Below, piece by piece: positions 25,180-33,921 of a stretch of DNA of 64,000 nt. Location of the stretch: the NCBI GenBank assembly GCA_958295725.1, contig OY282368.1, forward strand, positions 62,001-126,000, written 5' to 3'. Within the stretch, counting starts at the first letter, position 1. The number at the start of each line of letters is the position of its first letter. The notes under the pieces were generated by a model. The model saw nothing but the letters and a program-made list of their open reading frames with translations, was not told the DNA's origin and did not search any database. The stretch is from an uncultured Alphaproteobacteria bacterium. Its GTDB lineage: Bacteria > Pseudomonadota > Alphaproteobacteria > UBA2966. The translations under genes were made by a program, and so were the position numbers.

Positions 25180-25829
25180 GACAGGAAATTGCCGATGATC
25201 CGCAGTCCCACGGCCTGGCTTTTCTCCGGGTGAAACTGGGTCCCCACCAGATTGTCCCGGCCCACGGCGGCCGTCAGGGGGCCGCCGTAGTCCACGTGGG
25301 CGAGCCGGTCGTCCGGCCGGCGGCAGGCCATCGCGTAGCCATGCACGAAATAGACGTGGCGCCCGTCCCGTAACCCCGCGAACAACGGATGGTCAGCCCG
25401 GTCCAGGATCATGTCGTTCCATCCCATATGGGGAATTTTCAGCCCGGTTCCGTTCGCGCGCGCGGACGATCCCACGTCGATGGCGGCGACCTCGCCGTTG
25501 ATCCAGCCGAGTCCCGGATGCTCGCCGTGCTCGCGGCCCGTCGTGGCCATCAGCTGCATGCCGACGCAGATCCCGAGGAAGGGCTTGCCGCGGACGATGA
25601 CCGCCTCTTCCAGCGCCTCGACCATGCCGTCGAGTCCGTCGAGTCCGCGGCGGCAGTCCGCGAACGCACCGACCCCCGGCAGGACGATCCGGTCCGCGGA
25701 CAGCGCATCGTCGGCCACGCTCGTCACCAAGACGGGATCGGAGCGACCGCCCTCGCGAACGGCCCGCTCGAAGGCCTTGGCCGCGGAGCGCAGATTACCG
25801 GCTCCGTAATCGATGATGGCGACCGTCAT
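25167..25829 (-). CDS. hisH: Imidazole glycerol phosphate synthase glutaminase subunit HisH
   Basis: 220 residues of class I glutamine amidotransferase. The opening [20 protein letters not shown], the nucleophile in [11 protein letters not shown], and the His/Glu pair in [10 protein letters not shown] give a complete catalytic triad. It feeds ammonia from glutamine to HisF. It is 33 bases downstream of hisB and overlaps the GNAT gene. Confidence 0.97.
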   Translation of the reverse strand: MTVAIIDYGAGNLRSAAKAFERAVREGGRSDPVLVTSVADDALSADRIVLPGVGAFADCRRGLDGLDGMVEALEEAVIVRGKPFLGICVGMQLMATTGREHGEHPGLGWINGEVAAIDVGSSARANGTGLKIPHMGWNDMILDRADHPLFAGLRDGRHVYFVHGYAMACRRPDDRLAHVDYGGPLTAAVGRDNLVGTQFHPEKSQAVGLRIIGNFLSWRP

Positions 25830-25862
25830 GACCGTTTCCCGGCACCGGGTCGGCCGTCGGCT

Positions 25863-26456
25863 TCAGACGTTCAACACGCCTTTCGTCGACGGGACTTCCC
25901 CCGCGATTCGCGAATCCCGCTCGATGGCGTCGCGCAGCGCGCGCGCCAAGCCCTTATAGCAGGACTCGACCATATGATGGGTGTTCTCGCCGTAGGCATT
26001 CTCGACATGCAGCGTGATCCCGGCGTTCTGGGCGAAGGCCTGGAACCACTCCTTGAAGAGTTCCGTATCCATCTCCCCCAGTTTCGGGCGGGGAAACGCC
26101 ACGCGCCAGACCAGATAGGGACGGTTGGACACGTCGACGGAAACCCGCGTCAGGGTTTCGTCCATGGGGATCGTCGCGTTCCCGTACCGGCGTATGCCCC
26201 GCCTGTCTCCCAAGGCCTGAGCGACGGCTTGGCCGACGACGATTCCCGTATCCTCGGTCGTATGGTGGAAGTCGATGTGAAGGTCGCCCTCGGCCCGGAG
26301 GGCGAGATCAATCAACGAGTGCCGGGACAACTGCTCCAGCATGTGATCCAGAAAACCGACGCCGGTGGCGACCTCGTACTGCCCCGTTCCGTCGAGATTC
26401 ACCTCGACGGCAACCCGCGTTTCCCTGGTGGCGCGTTCGACCACGGCCTTGCGCAT
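25863..26456 (-). CDS. hisB: Imidazoleglycerol-phosphate dehydratase HisB
   Basis: 197 residues, the monofunctional HisB form. Metal-binding motifs [29 protein letters not shown] and the C-terminal [18 protein letters not shown] are all present. It catalyses dehydration to imidazole acetol phosphate. It is the first gene of the visible his operon and divergent from hslV across 170 bp. The ATG at 26456 begins the conserved [13 protein letters not shown] segment. Confidence 0.97.
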   Translation of the reverse strand: MRKAVVERATRETRVAVEVNLDGTGQYEVATGVGFLDHMLEQLSRHSLIDLALRAEGDLHIDFHHTTEDTGIVVGQAVAQALGDRRGIRRYGNATIPMDETLTRVSVDVSNRPYLVWRVAFPRPKLGEMDTELFKEWFQAFAQNAGITLHVENAYGENTHHMVESCYKGLARALRDAIERDSRIAGEVPSTKGVLNV

Positions 26457-26520
26457 GACGACCTCCGCGAGAATCGGCGCCCTTGTAGCAGCAACGCATT
26501 CCCGGCGCCAGCCGGGACCA

Positions 26521-26548
26521 CTTGACCGGGGCACGGCAAACGCCACAT
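26521..26548 (+). promoter_or_regulatory. Possible heat-shock (RpoH) promoter for hslVU
   Basis: CTTGAC at 26521-26526 and CCACAT at 26543-26548, separated by 16 bases, resemble an RpoH promoter (CTTGAA or CTTGAC, then CCCCAT-like). They lie about 80 bases upstream of hslV. hslVU is a classic heat-shock operon, which makes the match believable, but the -10 element is imperfect. Confidence 0.4.
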
Positions 26549-26626
26549 GGTTTGCGGCCCGCACGGTTCGCCGCGCCCGGAACCCCGGAGCCCGGCGCCG
26601 CCGCGACTTGACTTGCGGAGCCGATC

Positions 26627-27175
26627 ATGACCGAGGCGTCGCCTGCCGTCTGGCACGGCACCACGATTCTTTCCGTACGGAAGGCGGACTCCGTGGTCAT
26701 CGCGGGAGACGGCCAGGTCTCGATGGGCGGCACCGTCGTCAAGTCCTCGGCGCGGAAGGTCCGTCGTCTGGGGAACGGCTCCGTCGTCGGCGGGTTCGCC
26801 GGTGCGACGGCCGACGCCTTCACCCTGTTCGAACGGCTGGAGTCGAAGCTGGAGCAATACCCGGCCCAGCTCACGCGCGCCTGCGTGGAGCTCGCCAAGG
26901 ACTGGCGCACGGACCGCTACCTCCGTCGTCTCGAGGCCATGATGGCCGTCGCCGACGACAGGAGGTCGCTGATCCTGAGCGGGACCGGCGACGTCCTGGA
27001 GCCGGACGACGGGCTCATCGGCATCGGGTCCGGGGGGAACTACGCCCTGGCCGCGGCCCGCGCGCTGATCGACCGCGAGGAGCTGAGCGCCGCAGACGTC
27101 GCCCGGCGGGCCCTGAAGATCGCCGCCGGTATCTGCATCTACACAAACGACCACGTGATCCTCGAGACCCTTTGA
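26627..27175 (+). CDS. hslV: HslV, proteolytic subunit of the HslUV ATP-dependent protease
   Basis: 182 residues. The catalytic Thr exposed after processing is in [11 protein letters not shown], preceded by an eight-residue propeptide (MTEASPAV plus WHG). [23 protein letters not shown] and the glycine-rich [15 protein letters not shown] match the proteasome-beta-like fold. It forms a dodecameric chamber with HslU that degrades misfolded proteins. hslU follows after four bases. Confidence 0.97.
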   Translation: MTEASPAVWHGTTILSVRKADSVVIAGDGQVSMGGTVVKSSARKVRRLGNGSVVGGFAGATADAFTLFERLESKLEQYPAQLTRACVELAKDWRTDRYLRRLEAMMAVADDRRSLILSGTGDVLEPDDGLIGIGSGGNYALAAARALIDREELSAADVARRALKIAAGICIYTNDHVILETL

Positions 27176-27179
27176 CGGC

Positions 27180-28490
27180 ATGACCGAGTTCAGCCCCCGA
27201 GAAATCGTCTCCGAGCTCGACCGTTTCATCGTCGGGCAGCATGACGCCAAGCGCGCCGTCGCCATCGCGCTCCGCAACCGGTGGCGCCGCCAGCAGCTGC
27301 CCGACAACCTGCGCGACGAGGTGCTGCCGAAAAACATCCTGATGATCGGCCCCACGGGCGTCGGCAAGACCGAGATTTCCCGCCGCCTGGCGCGCTTGGC
27401 GAACGCGCCTTTCATCAAGGTGGAAGCGACGAAGTTCACCGAAGTCGGCTACGTCGGCCGCGACGTCGAGCAGATCGTCCGCGATCTCGTCGAGATCGCG
27501 ATCCACATGCAGCGCGAACAGAGCCGCAAGGAGGTGATGGCGCGCGCCGAGCTCGCGGCGGAAGGCCGCGTTCTCGACGCTCTCGTGGGCGGACACGCCT
27601 CGGAAAGCACGCGCCAGACGTTCCGCCAGAAGCTGCGCGACGGGGAACTGGAGGACAAGGAAATCGAGCTCGAGGTCTCGGAATCGGCCGGGGCCTCGTT
27701 GCCCACGTTCGACATCCCCGGCATGCCCGGTGCGAGTATGGGCATGATCAATCTCAATGATATCTTCGGCAAGGCCTTCGGCCAGAAAACGACGAAACGC
27801 CGCATGACGGTCGGCGAGTCCTACGACGTGCTGGTCGCCGAGGAGAGCGACAAGCTCCTCGACCAGGACAGGCTCGTCGGTAATGCCATCGAGATGGTGG
27901 AGCAGAACGGCATCGTGTTCCTCGACGAGATCGACAAGATATGCGCCCGCTCCGAACGCGTCGGCGCCGACGTGAGCCGCGAGGGGGTGCAACGGGACCT
28001 GCTACCGCTGATCGAGGGCACGACGGTGGCCACGAAGCACGGCACGGTCCAGACCGACCATGTCCTGTTCATCGCCTCGGGGGCGTTTCACCTGGCGAAA
28101 CCCGCGGACCTCCTGCCCGAGCTTCAGGGACGGCTTCCCATTCGCGTCGAGCTCCAGGCCCTGACCCATGAGGACTTCAAGCGCATCCTCGTGGAACCCG
28201 AGGCCAGCCTCATCAAGCAGTACACGGCGCTGATGGGCACGGAGGACGTGACGCTGACGTTCGGCGACGACGCGGTCGAAGAAATCGCGACCCTGGCCGA
28301 AGAGGTGAACTCGGGCGTCGAGAACATCGGCGCCCGGCGTCTCCACACGATATTGGAGCGGCTTCTGGAGGAGATCAGCTTCACCGCGTCCGACCGGGCA
28401 GGCGAGTCGATCGCCATCGATTCGGCTTACGTGCGCGAACAGGTCGCGGATCTGGCCAAGAACGCCGACCTGTCCAAGTTTATCCTATAA
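27180..28490 (+). CDS. hslU: HslU, AAA+ unfoldase of the HslUV protease
   Basis: 436 residues. Walker A is in [17 protein letters not shown] (about 57-73), Walker B in [11 protein letters not shown], and sensor and arginine-finger regions follow. The I-domain lies between, and the C-terminus ends in the conserved LSKFIL tail that inserts into HslV. The opening [20 protein letters not shown] is the family signature. No anomaly was seen. Confidence 0.97.
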   Translation: MTEFSPREIVSELDRFIVGQHDAKRAVAIALRNRWRRQQLPDNLRDEVLPKNILMIGPTGVGKTEISRRLARLANAPFIKVEATKFTEVGYVGRDVEQIVRDLVEIAIHMQREQSRKEVMARAELAAEGRVLDALVGGHASESTRQTFRQKLRDGELEDKEIELEVSESAGASLPTFDIPGMPGASMGMINLNDIFGKAFGQKTTKRRMTVGESYDVLVAEESDKLLDQDRLVGNAIEMVEQNGIVFLDEIDKICARSERVGADVSREGVQRDLLPLIEGTTVATKHGTVQTDHVLFIASGAFHLAKPADLLPELQGRLPIRVELQALTHEDFKRILVEPEASLIKQYTALMGTEDVTLTFGDDAVEEIATLAEEVNSGVENIGARRLHTILERLLEEISFTASDRAGESIAIDSAYVREQVADLAKNADLSKFIL

Positions 28491-28500
28491 GATGATACGC

Positions 28501-28752
28501 TTAACCACCTGACATACGGTGTGGCTTCGTCTTCCCGGACCAGGCGGTTACGGACAATAGGTAATCCCAAATTTCTGACGATTTAGGCTCGGGTATATGG
28601 TTCCATCCTTGAGTAGAGAGGTTGATTCCAAACCTGTCTTTAATATCGGAGATAAGTGCTGATCCTTTTTCTTGTCCGTATTGATCTTCAATACGCCGCA
28701 CCGCCCGAACGCTGGCATGTTTGGCGACATTCCGGCGCATCCATCCCCACAA
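28501..28752 (-). CDS. Small hypothetical protein in low-GC islet
   Basis: An 83-residue open frame whose second half (SALISDIKDRFGINLSTQGW, then WDYLLSVTAW) looks protein-like and is AT-richer than its surroundings. I do not recognise it. Its first third overlaps the truncated nuclease gene in another frame and crosses the point where base composition changes, so the start is doubtful and the frame may be the 3' end of a gene whose 5' part was deleted. Confidence 0.3.
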   Translation of the reverse strand: MWGWMRRNVAKHASVRAVRRIEDQYGQEKGSALISDIKDRFGINLSTQGWNHIPEPKSSEIWDYLLSVTAWSGKTKPHRMSGG

Positions 28753-28990
28753 ACCGCACCCGTTCGCCGCGCCATCGAAGTGTATCCCCGTCCACGACCG
28801 CCGCCGCGTGTCCCGCCGCGTCCGCCACGCCGCGGATAATGCTCAAGAGAATCGTCAACGCGAGTATCACGGCGAAAGCCACCATGCCCGCCACAATGAG
28901 TTTCAGGATACAGCCAAGCGGCCGTTCCCAAGACCGAAATTGGCGCCCGTTCGGTTCGGGGTTCGGTTCGGACCGCCCCTTCCACGTCAT
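28688..28990 (-). pseudogene. Truncated membrane-anchored thermonuclease-like (SNase) gene
   Basis: 100 residues. A charged N-terminus and one transmembrane helix (CILKLIVAGMVAFAVILALT) are followed by the start of a staphylococcal-nuclease-like domain: AAVVDGDTLRWRGERVRFVG, then MDAPECRQTC. The frame then stops after ten more residues, while SNase domains need about 100 more with the second Arg and Glu of the active site. The downstream DNA is AT-rich and unrelated, so a deletion or insertion junction near 28,700 is likely. The ATG overlaps the stop of the upstream ankyrin gene (ATGA). Nuclease activity is not expected. Confidence 0.65.
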
Positions 28991-29385
28991 GCGCCCTCCA
29001 TGAAACTATGTATCGCCACTGTTGATCCCGCCGCTTCCTTCAACAACTCGTAAGCGTCGGTTCCCTCCAACCACTTGTTGTTCCTTAGACAATCGAAAGG
29101 CGTCCTGCCCTTGTTGTCGCGGGCGCCCGGGTCCGCACCAAGTTTGAGCAACCTCATGATCATCGAAGAATTGGAGTTCGAGGCCGCCCCATGAAGCAGC
29201 GTATTGCCGTATTCGTCGCGGGCGTTCACGTCCACGCCGGCTTCGATGAAAGTCTTGATCACCAGAAGATTGAAGTTCGAGACAGCCCTATAAAGCGGCG
29301 TTAGCTTGACGGACGGATATTTGGCCACAGCGGCGTTCATGTCCACGCCGCCTTCGATCAATGCCTTTTCTCTGAATTTTTCCAT
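28987..29385 (-). CDS. Ankyrin-repeat protein
   Basis: 132 residues with about three ankyrin repeats: TPLYRAVSNFNLLVIKTFIE, then AGVDVNARDEYGNTLLHGAA, then LLKLGADPGARDNKGRTPFD. There is no signal peptide, so a cytoplasmic or effector protein-protein interaction role is possible. Codon use is more AT-rich than the flanking genes, suggesting transfer. It is coupled to the truncated nuclease gene by a four-base overlap, so the two were probably once a working pair. Confidence 0.8.
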   Translation of the reverse strand: MEKFREKALIEGGVDMNAAVAKYPSVKLTPLYRAVSNFNLLVIKTFIEAGVDVNARDEYGNTLLHGAASNSNSSMIMRLLKLGADPGARDNKGRTPFDCLRNNKWLEGTDAYELLKEAAGSTVAIHSFMEGA

Positions 29386-29679
29386 TGTACTGAAATAATG
29401 TATGTTCTCCTAGTTGAATTCCTCCCCGCCCGATCCGCCCATCTGTTACACGGAATTTTCCGGGTGGAGTGCGAGCGGGAAGCTCTTTAGAGAAGAAATT
29501 CTCAAGGTCTTAGATCGTATGAAAATCCTCGTCTTTGGCGCTGGTTTTCACTACTCGCACAGGCTTTCTCCCAATAGCTGTCGTTGCGCCCTGTCAGGCC
29601 GCGGAAAAGTTACCGAAGCGGACCGCCCAGCCGCCCATATCGGCTTATGGCTTACCCGACGATGCCAGTCCAGTTTCGT
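29386..29679. other. Non-coding stretch, 294 bases, lower GC
   Basis: This is the spacer upstream of the ankyrin gene and downstream of the phosphatidyltransferase gene. Open frames here are short and show no recognisable protein. It should contain the ankyrin promoter, but no clear -35/-10 pair was found. Base composition matches the low-GC islet rather than the chromosome. Confidence 0.5.
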
Positions 29680-30270
29680 TCAAATCCGGCCCGACAGGCT
29701 CGCCAAGGTGGCGCGAATACGCTGCGCGACGGTGATGCCGGTGAGCACCGCCAGCAGGTAGACCACCGGCGCCAGCCATCCGGTCATCAGCCCGAGGGCG
29801 ATGAGCACGACTCGTTCCGGCCGGGTCGCGATCCCCACCTTGCAGGCGACGTTGAGGGCCTCGGCGCGGGCGCGGGTGTAACTGACCAGCAAGGATCCGA
29901 GCAAGGCCAACAGGACCACGCCGGCATCGACGGCCTGGCCCTCGCGAGCGAACACGTAGGCGATCGCCGCGAAGACAGCGCCTTCCGATATCCGGTCGAG
30001 CGTCGAGTCGAGATAGGCGCCGACAACGCTCACCCTGTTCGTCGCCCGCGCGAGCATGCCGTCGAGAACGTCGAAGCCGCCGCCGAGCAGATACAGCGCG
30101 CCGGCCAGGAAATAGTTGTCGCGCGTTATCAGCCATGCGGCGACGACGTTGACGACCAGACCCGCCATCGTGACATGGTTGGGCGAGATGTCCGACGTCG
30201 CCAGAACCTGGGCCACGGGACGCAGCAACCCTTCGAGACGGGCGCCGATCCGTTGCCTCAGGACTTCCAT
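29680..30270 (-). CDS. CDP-alcohol phosphatidyltransferase family membrane enzyme
   Basis: 196 residues with about six membrane helices. The catalytic CDP-alcohol motif D-G-x2-A-R-x8-G-x3-D-x3-D is complete, spread over LDGMLARATNRVSVVGAYLD and STLDR (about 70-92). Enzymes of this family transfer a phosphatidyl or related group from a CDP-activated lipid to an alcohol acceptor. The acceptor cannot be told from sequence; PgsA-like or inositol-type enzymes are the closest options. It lies nine bases downstream of the Smr gene. Confidence 0.87.
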   Translation of the reverse strand: MEVLRQRIGARLEGLLRPVAQVLATSDISPNHVTMAGLVVNVVAAWLITRDNYFLAGALYLLGGGFDVLDGMLARATNRVSVVGAYLDSTLDRISEGAVFAAIAYVFAREGQAVDAGVVLLALLGSLLVSYTRARAEALNVACKVGIATRPERVVLIALGLMTGWLAPVVYLLAVLTGITVAQRIRATLASLSGRI

Positions 30271-30279
30271 GCCCCGGCC

Positions 30280-30897
30280 TCAGTCCCGCCTGCCGGACCG
30301 GCCCCGGCGGAGCTGCACGTAGAGGGCGCCGGTTCCGCCATGCCTCGGCAGGGCCGCCTCGAATCCGGCGACGTATGGCGACAGATCGGCCGCTCCGAGC
30401 CAGCGCGGCGCGGACCGGCGCAGAACACCGGGCGCCGGGTCGCGAACTCCGGACCCGCCGTCCGACCGGCTTCCCTTGCCGGTTATGACGAGAACGCATC
30501 GACAGCCGCGGGCCGCCGCGTCCCGGATGAACCGGCGCAGCTCGGCGTGCGCCTCCCGCTGCGTCATGCCGTGCAGGTCGAGACGGGCCTCGACGCCCTG
30601 GACGTCCCGCCGCTTGAGACGGCGGGACACGTGCTTGTCCAGTCTCCCCGGCGCCGCCGGTCTCTTCGGCGGCGGTGCCCGACCGGAGGCGGCGCCCGGA
30701 GCGGCGGGAGGACTCGCTCCGCCCTCCTGCGCCCCCGACACGGCGCACGAACGGCCCGCCGGGGGCTCTTCGGTTTCCCCCGGATGGCGGCGCCGGGGCG
30801 AGAGCCGCGTCGTGTCCCGCATGGCGCGCCGCCAGAGATCGGCGTCGTCCTCCGCTTCGGCGCGGGAGCGCTTCCCGGTCGGCCGGTTATCGCTCAT
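30280..30897 (-). CDS. Smr-domain protein
   Basis: 205 residues. A long basic, Pro/Ala-rich N-terminal region (1-95) leads into a C-terminal Smr domain with ARLDLHGMTQREAH (the D-L-H-G motif), VLVITGKGSRSDGG, and GTGALYVQLRR. Smr domains are DNA or RNA endonuclease-like modules related to MutS2. In alphaproteobacteria this gene commonly lies after mltA and the Tim44 gene, as it nearly does here with lutCBA inserted. It overlaps lutC by 11 bp. Confidence 0.87.
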   Translation of the reverse strand: MSDNRPTGKRSRAEAEDDADLWRRAMRDTTRLSPRRRHPGETEEPPAGRSCAVSGAQEGGASPPAAPGAASGRAPPPKRPAAPGRLDKHVSRRLKRRDVQGVEARLDLHGMTQREAHAELRRFIRDAAARGCRCVLVITGKGSRSDGGSGVRDPAPGVLRRSAPRWLGAADLSPYVAGFEAALPRHGGTGALYVQLRRGRSGRRD

Positions 30898-31576
30898 CGC
30901 CGTCGCCGACCAGGACGATGTGAAAGCGCCGGGGTCCGTGAGCGCCGAGGTAAAGGGTCATGGCGATATCCGCGGTTCGCGACGGACCGGTGATGAAATT
31001 CACGGTCCGGGGCATGGCTCCGGCCCGCCCGGACGCCGAGGCCCGTTCGCGGAGCAGCCGCCAAGCGTCCTCGTAGGCGCCCACGATCTCGCATTCGCGA
31101 AGGACGACCACATGGGTCTCGGGCAGGAAGTTCAGGGTGGTCGGCGTGTCCTTGCCGGACACGGCCATCACGGTGCCGGTCTCGGCGATCCCGGCGAAGG
31201 CCGGCGTGACCGACACGGCGTCCGTCTCGGCGGCGGCGCCCCGGCGAACCTCCAGCGTCGACGCGGCTTCCCACGGTGCGCCGTCGAGGCGCGCGTCCGG
31301 CGCGACGACCAGCCGCGCGGGCAGATTGCGCACGGCCAGATAACCGGCCACCGCCCCCGGCGCCTCGTCCAGGCTCTCCACCCGCGCCACGGTCGCGTCG
31401 GCCTCTTCCGCCATGGCGACGAACAGGTCTACCCGGTCGCGATGCGACAGTTCGACGCGCCTCGGGCGCGGCCCCGCCAGACGGCGGGCGAGCCGTTCTT
31501 CGACGGCACTCTCTCCGGCATCGCCCCGCCCGAGATTGCCGCGGATACGGCCGAGAATGGCGGCACGAGCACTCAT
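30887..31576 (-). CDS. lutC: LutC-like lactate utilisation protein
   Basis: 229 residues of the LUD domain fold. TPAFAGIAETGTVMAVS and PRTVNFITGPSRTADI are typical, together with LPETHVVVL. With LutA and LutB it forms an L-lactate-oxidising complex. It overlaps lutB by four bases. The opening MSARAAILGRIRGNL is also typical. Confidence 0.92.
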   Translation of the reverse strand: MSARAAILGRIRGNLGRGDAGESAVEERLARRLAGPRPRRVELSHRDRVDLFVAMAEEADATVARVESLDEAPGAVAGYLAVRNLPARLVVAPDARLDGAPWEAASTLEVRRGAAAETDAVSVTPAFAGIAETGTVMAVSGKDTPTTLNFLPETHVVVLRECEIVGAYEDAWRLLRERASASGRAGAMPRTVNFITGPSRTADIAMTLYLGAHGPRRFHIVLVGDGDER

Positions 31577-32997
31577 GCCGCGTCGCGCCCGGCCCGCCGC
31601 CAGAGATCCATGAAGGTCTCCCCCTGGGGCGCCGGAACGTCCCGCCCGGCCGTCCAGCCCCTCGACAGCGGCAGCCGCCGCAACCGCCCCGACCGTCCGG
31701 CGGCGGTGCGGAGAACGCCCGCGAGGAAACGGGCCCAGAGGCGATAGACCCGGGGGCGCCGCGCGATCCATGCCCAGGCCGCGACCGCCCAGCGTTCCGG
31801 CAGCGGCGACAGGCACTCGCTATGGCTCCGCTCGCGCAAACGCCGCAGCATACGGGGAATCGGTATGCGCACGGGGCAGACGGCCTCGCAACGGCCGCAC
31901 AGACTGGAGGCGCTGGGCAGGTGGCGCGCCGCCGGCAGTCCGACCAGATGGGGGGTCAGCACGGCACCCATGGGTCCCTGATAAACCGACCCGTAGGCGT
32001 GGCCCCCGACGGAGGCGTAGACCGGACAATGGAACAGGCACGCGCCGCACTTGATGCAGCGCAGCATGTCCTGGAACGGGCCCCCGACCAGCCGGCTTCG
32101 ACCGTTGTCCAGGATGACCACGTGAAAGCTCTCGGGACCGTCGAGATCGTCCGGTCGCCGCGGTCCAGTGGAGAATGTCGTGTAGGCGGAGAACTCCTGC
32201 CCGGTCGCCGAGCGCGCGAGAACGCGCAAGAGGGTCGCCGCGTCCTCCAGCGTGGGCACGATCTTCTCGGGCGTCGCCAGCACGATATGCCGCCTGGGCA
32301 GAGTCTGCGTCAGGTCGCCGTTGCCCTCGTTGGTCACGATCACGGTGCTCCCCGTCTCGGCGATCAGGAAGTTGGCGCCGGTAATGCCGACATCGGCCTC
32401 GATGTACTTCCGGCGCAATACCTGGCGGGCCTCGTCGACGAGCTCGCCCGGATCGTCCAGCCGCCGGGTCCTGCCGTACCGCCGGTGGTGCTCGTGGAAC
32501 AGGTCGGCGACCTGATCCTCGGTCTTGTGGATCGCCGGAGCGATGATGTGGCTCGGCGGTTCGTCGGCGAGCTGAATGATGTACTCCCCCAGGTCGGTCT
32601 CGACCGGGACGATGCCGTGCGACTCCAGAAACGGGTTGAGACCGATCTCCTCGGCGATCATGGTCTTGCCCTTGGTGACCATGCGGGCGTCGACCTCCCG
32701 GCACAGGCGCAGCACCAGGTCGCGGGCCTCGCCCGGGGTCTCGCACCAGTGGACCGTCCCGCCGCTCTCCTCGACGCGTCGCTCGAACCGCTCGAGATAA
32801 AGGTCGAGATGCGCGATCGCGTGGTCCTTGATGTCCCGGGCGGCGTCCCGCAACGCCTCGAATTCCGGGAGACGGTCCACCGCGGCCTGGCGCCGGGCAC
32901 CGCCAAACCCCTCGCGTACCTTGCCAAGGGCGGCGCGAAGCCGGTCGTCGGCGATCGCCCGGGCCGCGTTCTCGGGGAAGGCCTGGCTCGTCAGCAC
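31573..32997 (-). CDS. lutB: LutB-like iron-sulfur lactate utilisation protein
   Basis: 474 residues. An N-terminal LUD domain (ARMVTKGKTMIAEEIGLN, then GANFLIAETGSTVIVTNEGN) is followed by two 4Fe-4S clusters: CIKCGACLFHCPVY (about 305) and SLCGRCEAVCPVRIPIP (about 355). It is the electron-transfer subunit of the LutABC L-lactate oxidase. GTG at 32997 was chosen as start and overlaps the lutA end by seven bases. A longer frame upstream is an unused frame within lutA. Confidence 0.92.
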   Translation of the reverse strand: MLTSQAFPENAARAIADDRLRAALGKVREGFGGARRQAAVDRLPEFEALRDAARDIKDHAIAHLDLYLERFERRVEESGGTVHWCETPGEARDLVLRLCREVDARMVTKGKTMIAEEIGLNPFLESHGIVPVETDLGEYIIQLADEPPSHIIAPAIHKTEDQVADLFHEHHRRYGRTRRLDDPGELVDEARQVLRRKYIEADVGITGANFLIAETGSTVIVTNEGNGDLTQTLPRRHIVLATPEKIVPTLEDAATLLRVLARSATGQEFSAYTTFSTGPRRPDDLDGPESFHVVILDNGRSRLVGGPFQDMLRCIKCGACLFHCPVYASVGGHAYGSVYQGPMGAVLTPHLVGLPAARHLPSASSLCGRCEAVCPVRIPIPRMLRRLRERSHSECLSPLPERWAVAAWAWIARRPRVYRLWARFLAGVLRTAAGRSGRLRRLPLSRGWTAGRDVPAPQGETFMDLWRRAGRDAA

Positions 32998-33827
32998 CGG
33001 ACGTCCACCTCCTCCGGCGCCCCGATCCCAGGGTCTTCCGTCATATCCGCGAGGAGCTCCGCGGCGTGGCGGACGGTGATGCCCATCTCGTCGCGGCGCA
33101 TTCTGCCCGCGATATTCATCAGGCAGCCGAGATCGCCGCCCACCACCACGTCCGGGTCCACCGAGGCCAGGGCGTCCACCTTGCGGCTCGCGATATCCGC
33201 GGATATGGGTCCGTACTTCACCGAAAACACGCCGCCGAAGCCGCAACACGCCTCGGTTTCGGGAACTTCCCGCAGCTCCAGGCCACCGACGCTGGCCAGC
33301 AGCTCGCGGGGCTGGTCCCGGACGCCCATGTCGCGCAGGCTCGAGCACGAGTCGTGATAGGCCGCGATACCGCGGAACGAAGCCTCCACGGTCGTAACGC
33401 CGCAGACGTCGACCAGGAAGGACATGAGCTCCCGCGCGCGAGCGGCGACCGCCGCGGCGCGCGGTCCCCATCCGTCGTCGTCGCGCAACAGGTCGGGATA
33501 ATGCCGGCGCAACATGCCGGCGCAGCTCCCCGACGGCGCGACCACCCAGTCGAACCCCTCGAAGGCGGCGACGACCTGACGGGCGATCGCCTGGGCCTGC
33601 GACCGTGCTCCCGAGTTGTAAGCGGGCTGTCCGCAGCAGGTCTGAACGGTCGGAACCTCGACCGTGCAACCGGCGGCCCGCAGGAGCTTGACGGCGGCGA
33701 AGCCCACCGTCGGGCGGAACAGGTCCACCAGACAGGTGACGAACAGTCCCACGCGCCGGGTTCGGCCGCTCCGTCTGTCCATCGTGTCCGAGGCGCCCGG
33801 CATCTCCGGAGGCCGTCCCGCGTTCAC
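32991..33827 (-). CDS. lutA: LutA-like lactate utilisation protein with two CCG domains
   Basis: 278 residues. Two cysteine-rich CCG domains are seen: TVQTCCGQPAYNSG with GSCAGML, and ETEACCGFGGVFSVKYG with GGDLGCLMNIAGR. These bind the non-standard iron-sulfur cluster of heterodisulfide-reductase-like enzymes. The GTG at 33827 has a strong GAGGAG ribosome site; ATG at 33782 is an alternative that starts just before the first strand. It is the first gene of lutABC. Confidence 0.91.
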   Translation of the reverse strand: MNAGRPPEMPGASDTMDRRSGRTRRVGLFVTCLVDLFRPTVGFAAVKLLRAAGCTVEVPTVQTCCGQPAYNSGARSQAQAIARQVVAAFEGFDWVVAPSGSCAGMLRRHYPDLLRDDDGWGPRAAAVAARARELMSFLVDVCGVTTVEASFRGIAAYHDSCSSLRDMGVRDQPRELLASVGGLELREVPETEACCGFGGVFSVKYGPISADIASRKVDALASVDPDVVVGGDLGCLMNIAGRMRRDEMGITVRHAAELLADMTEDPGIGAPEEVDVRC

Positions 33828-33921
33828 TCGCCGCTCCTCGCGTCGGTTCGTCGCGCGTCGCCCAATAAATCCCACGGCGCGACGACGCGCAAGACGGACA
33901 CGCGCCGGTCCAGGCGGCTCT

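Noticed and set aside
28548..28985. 145-codon frame overlapping the truncated nuclease
   Set aside because: Glycine/arginine-rich shadow of the nuclease frame in another phase, with no protein-like pattern.
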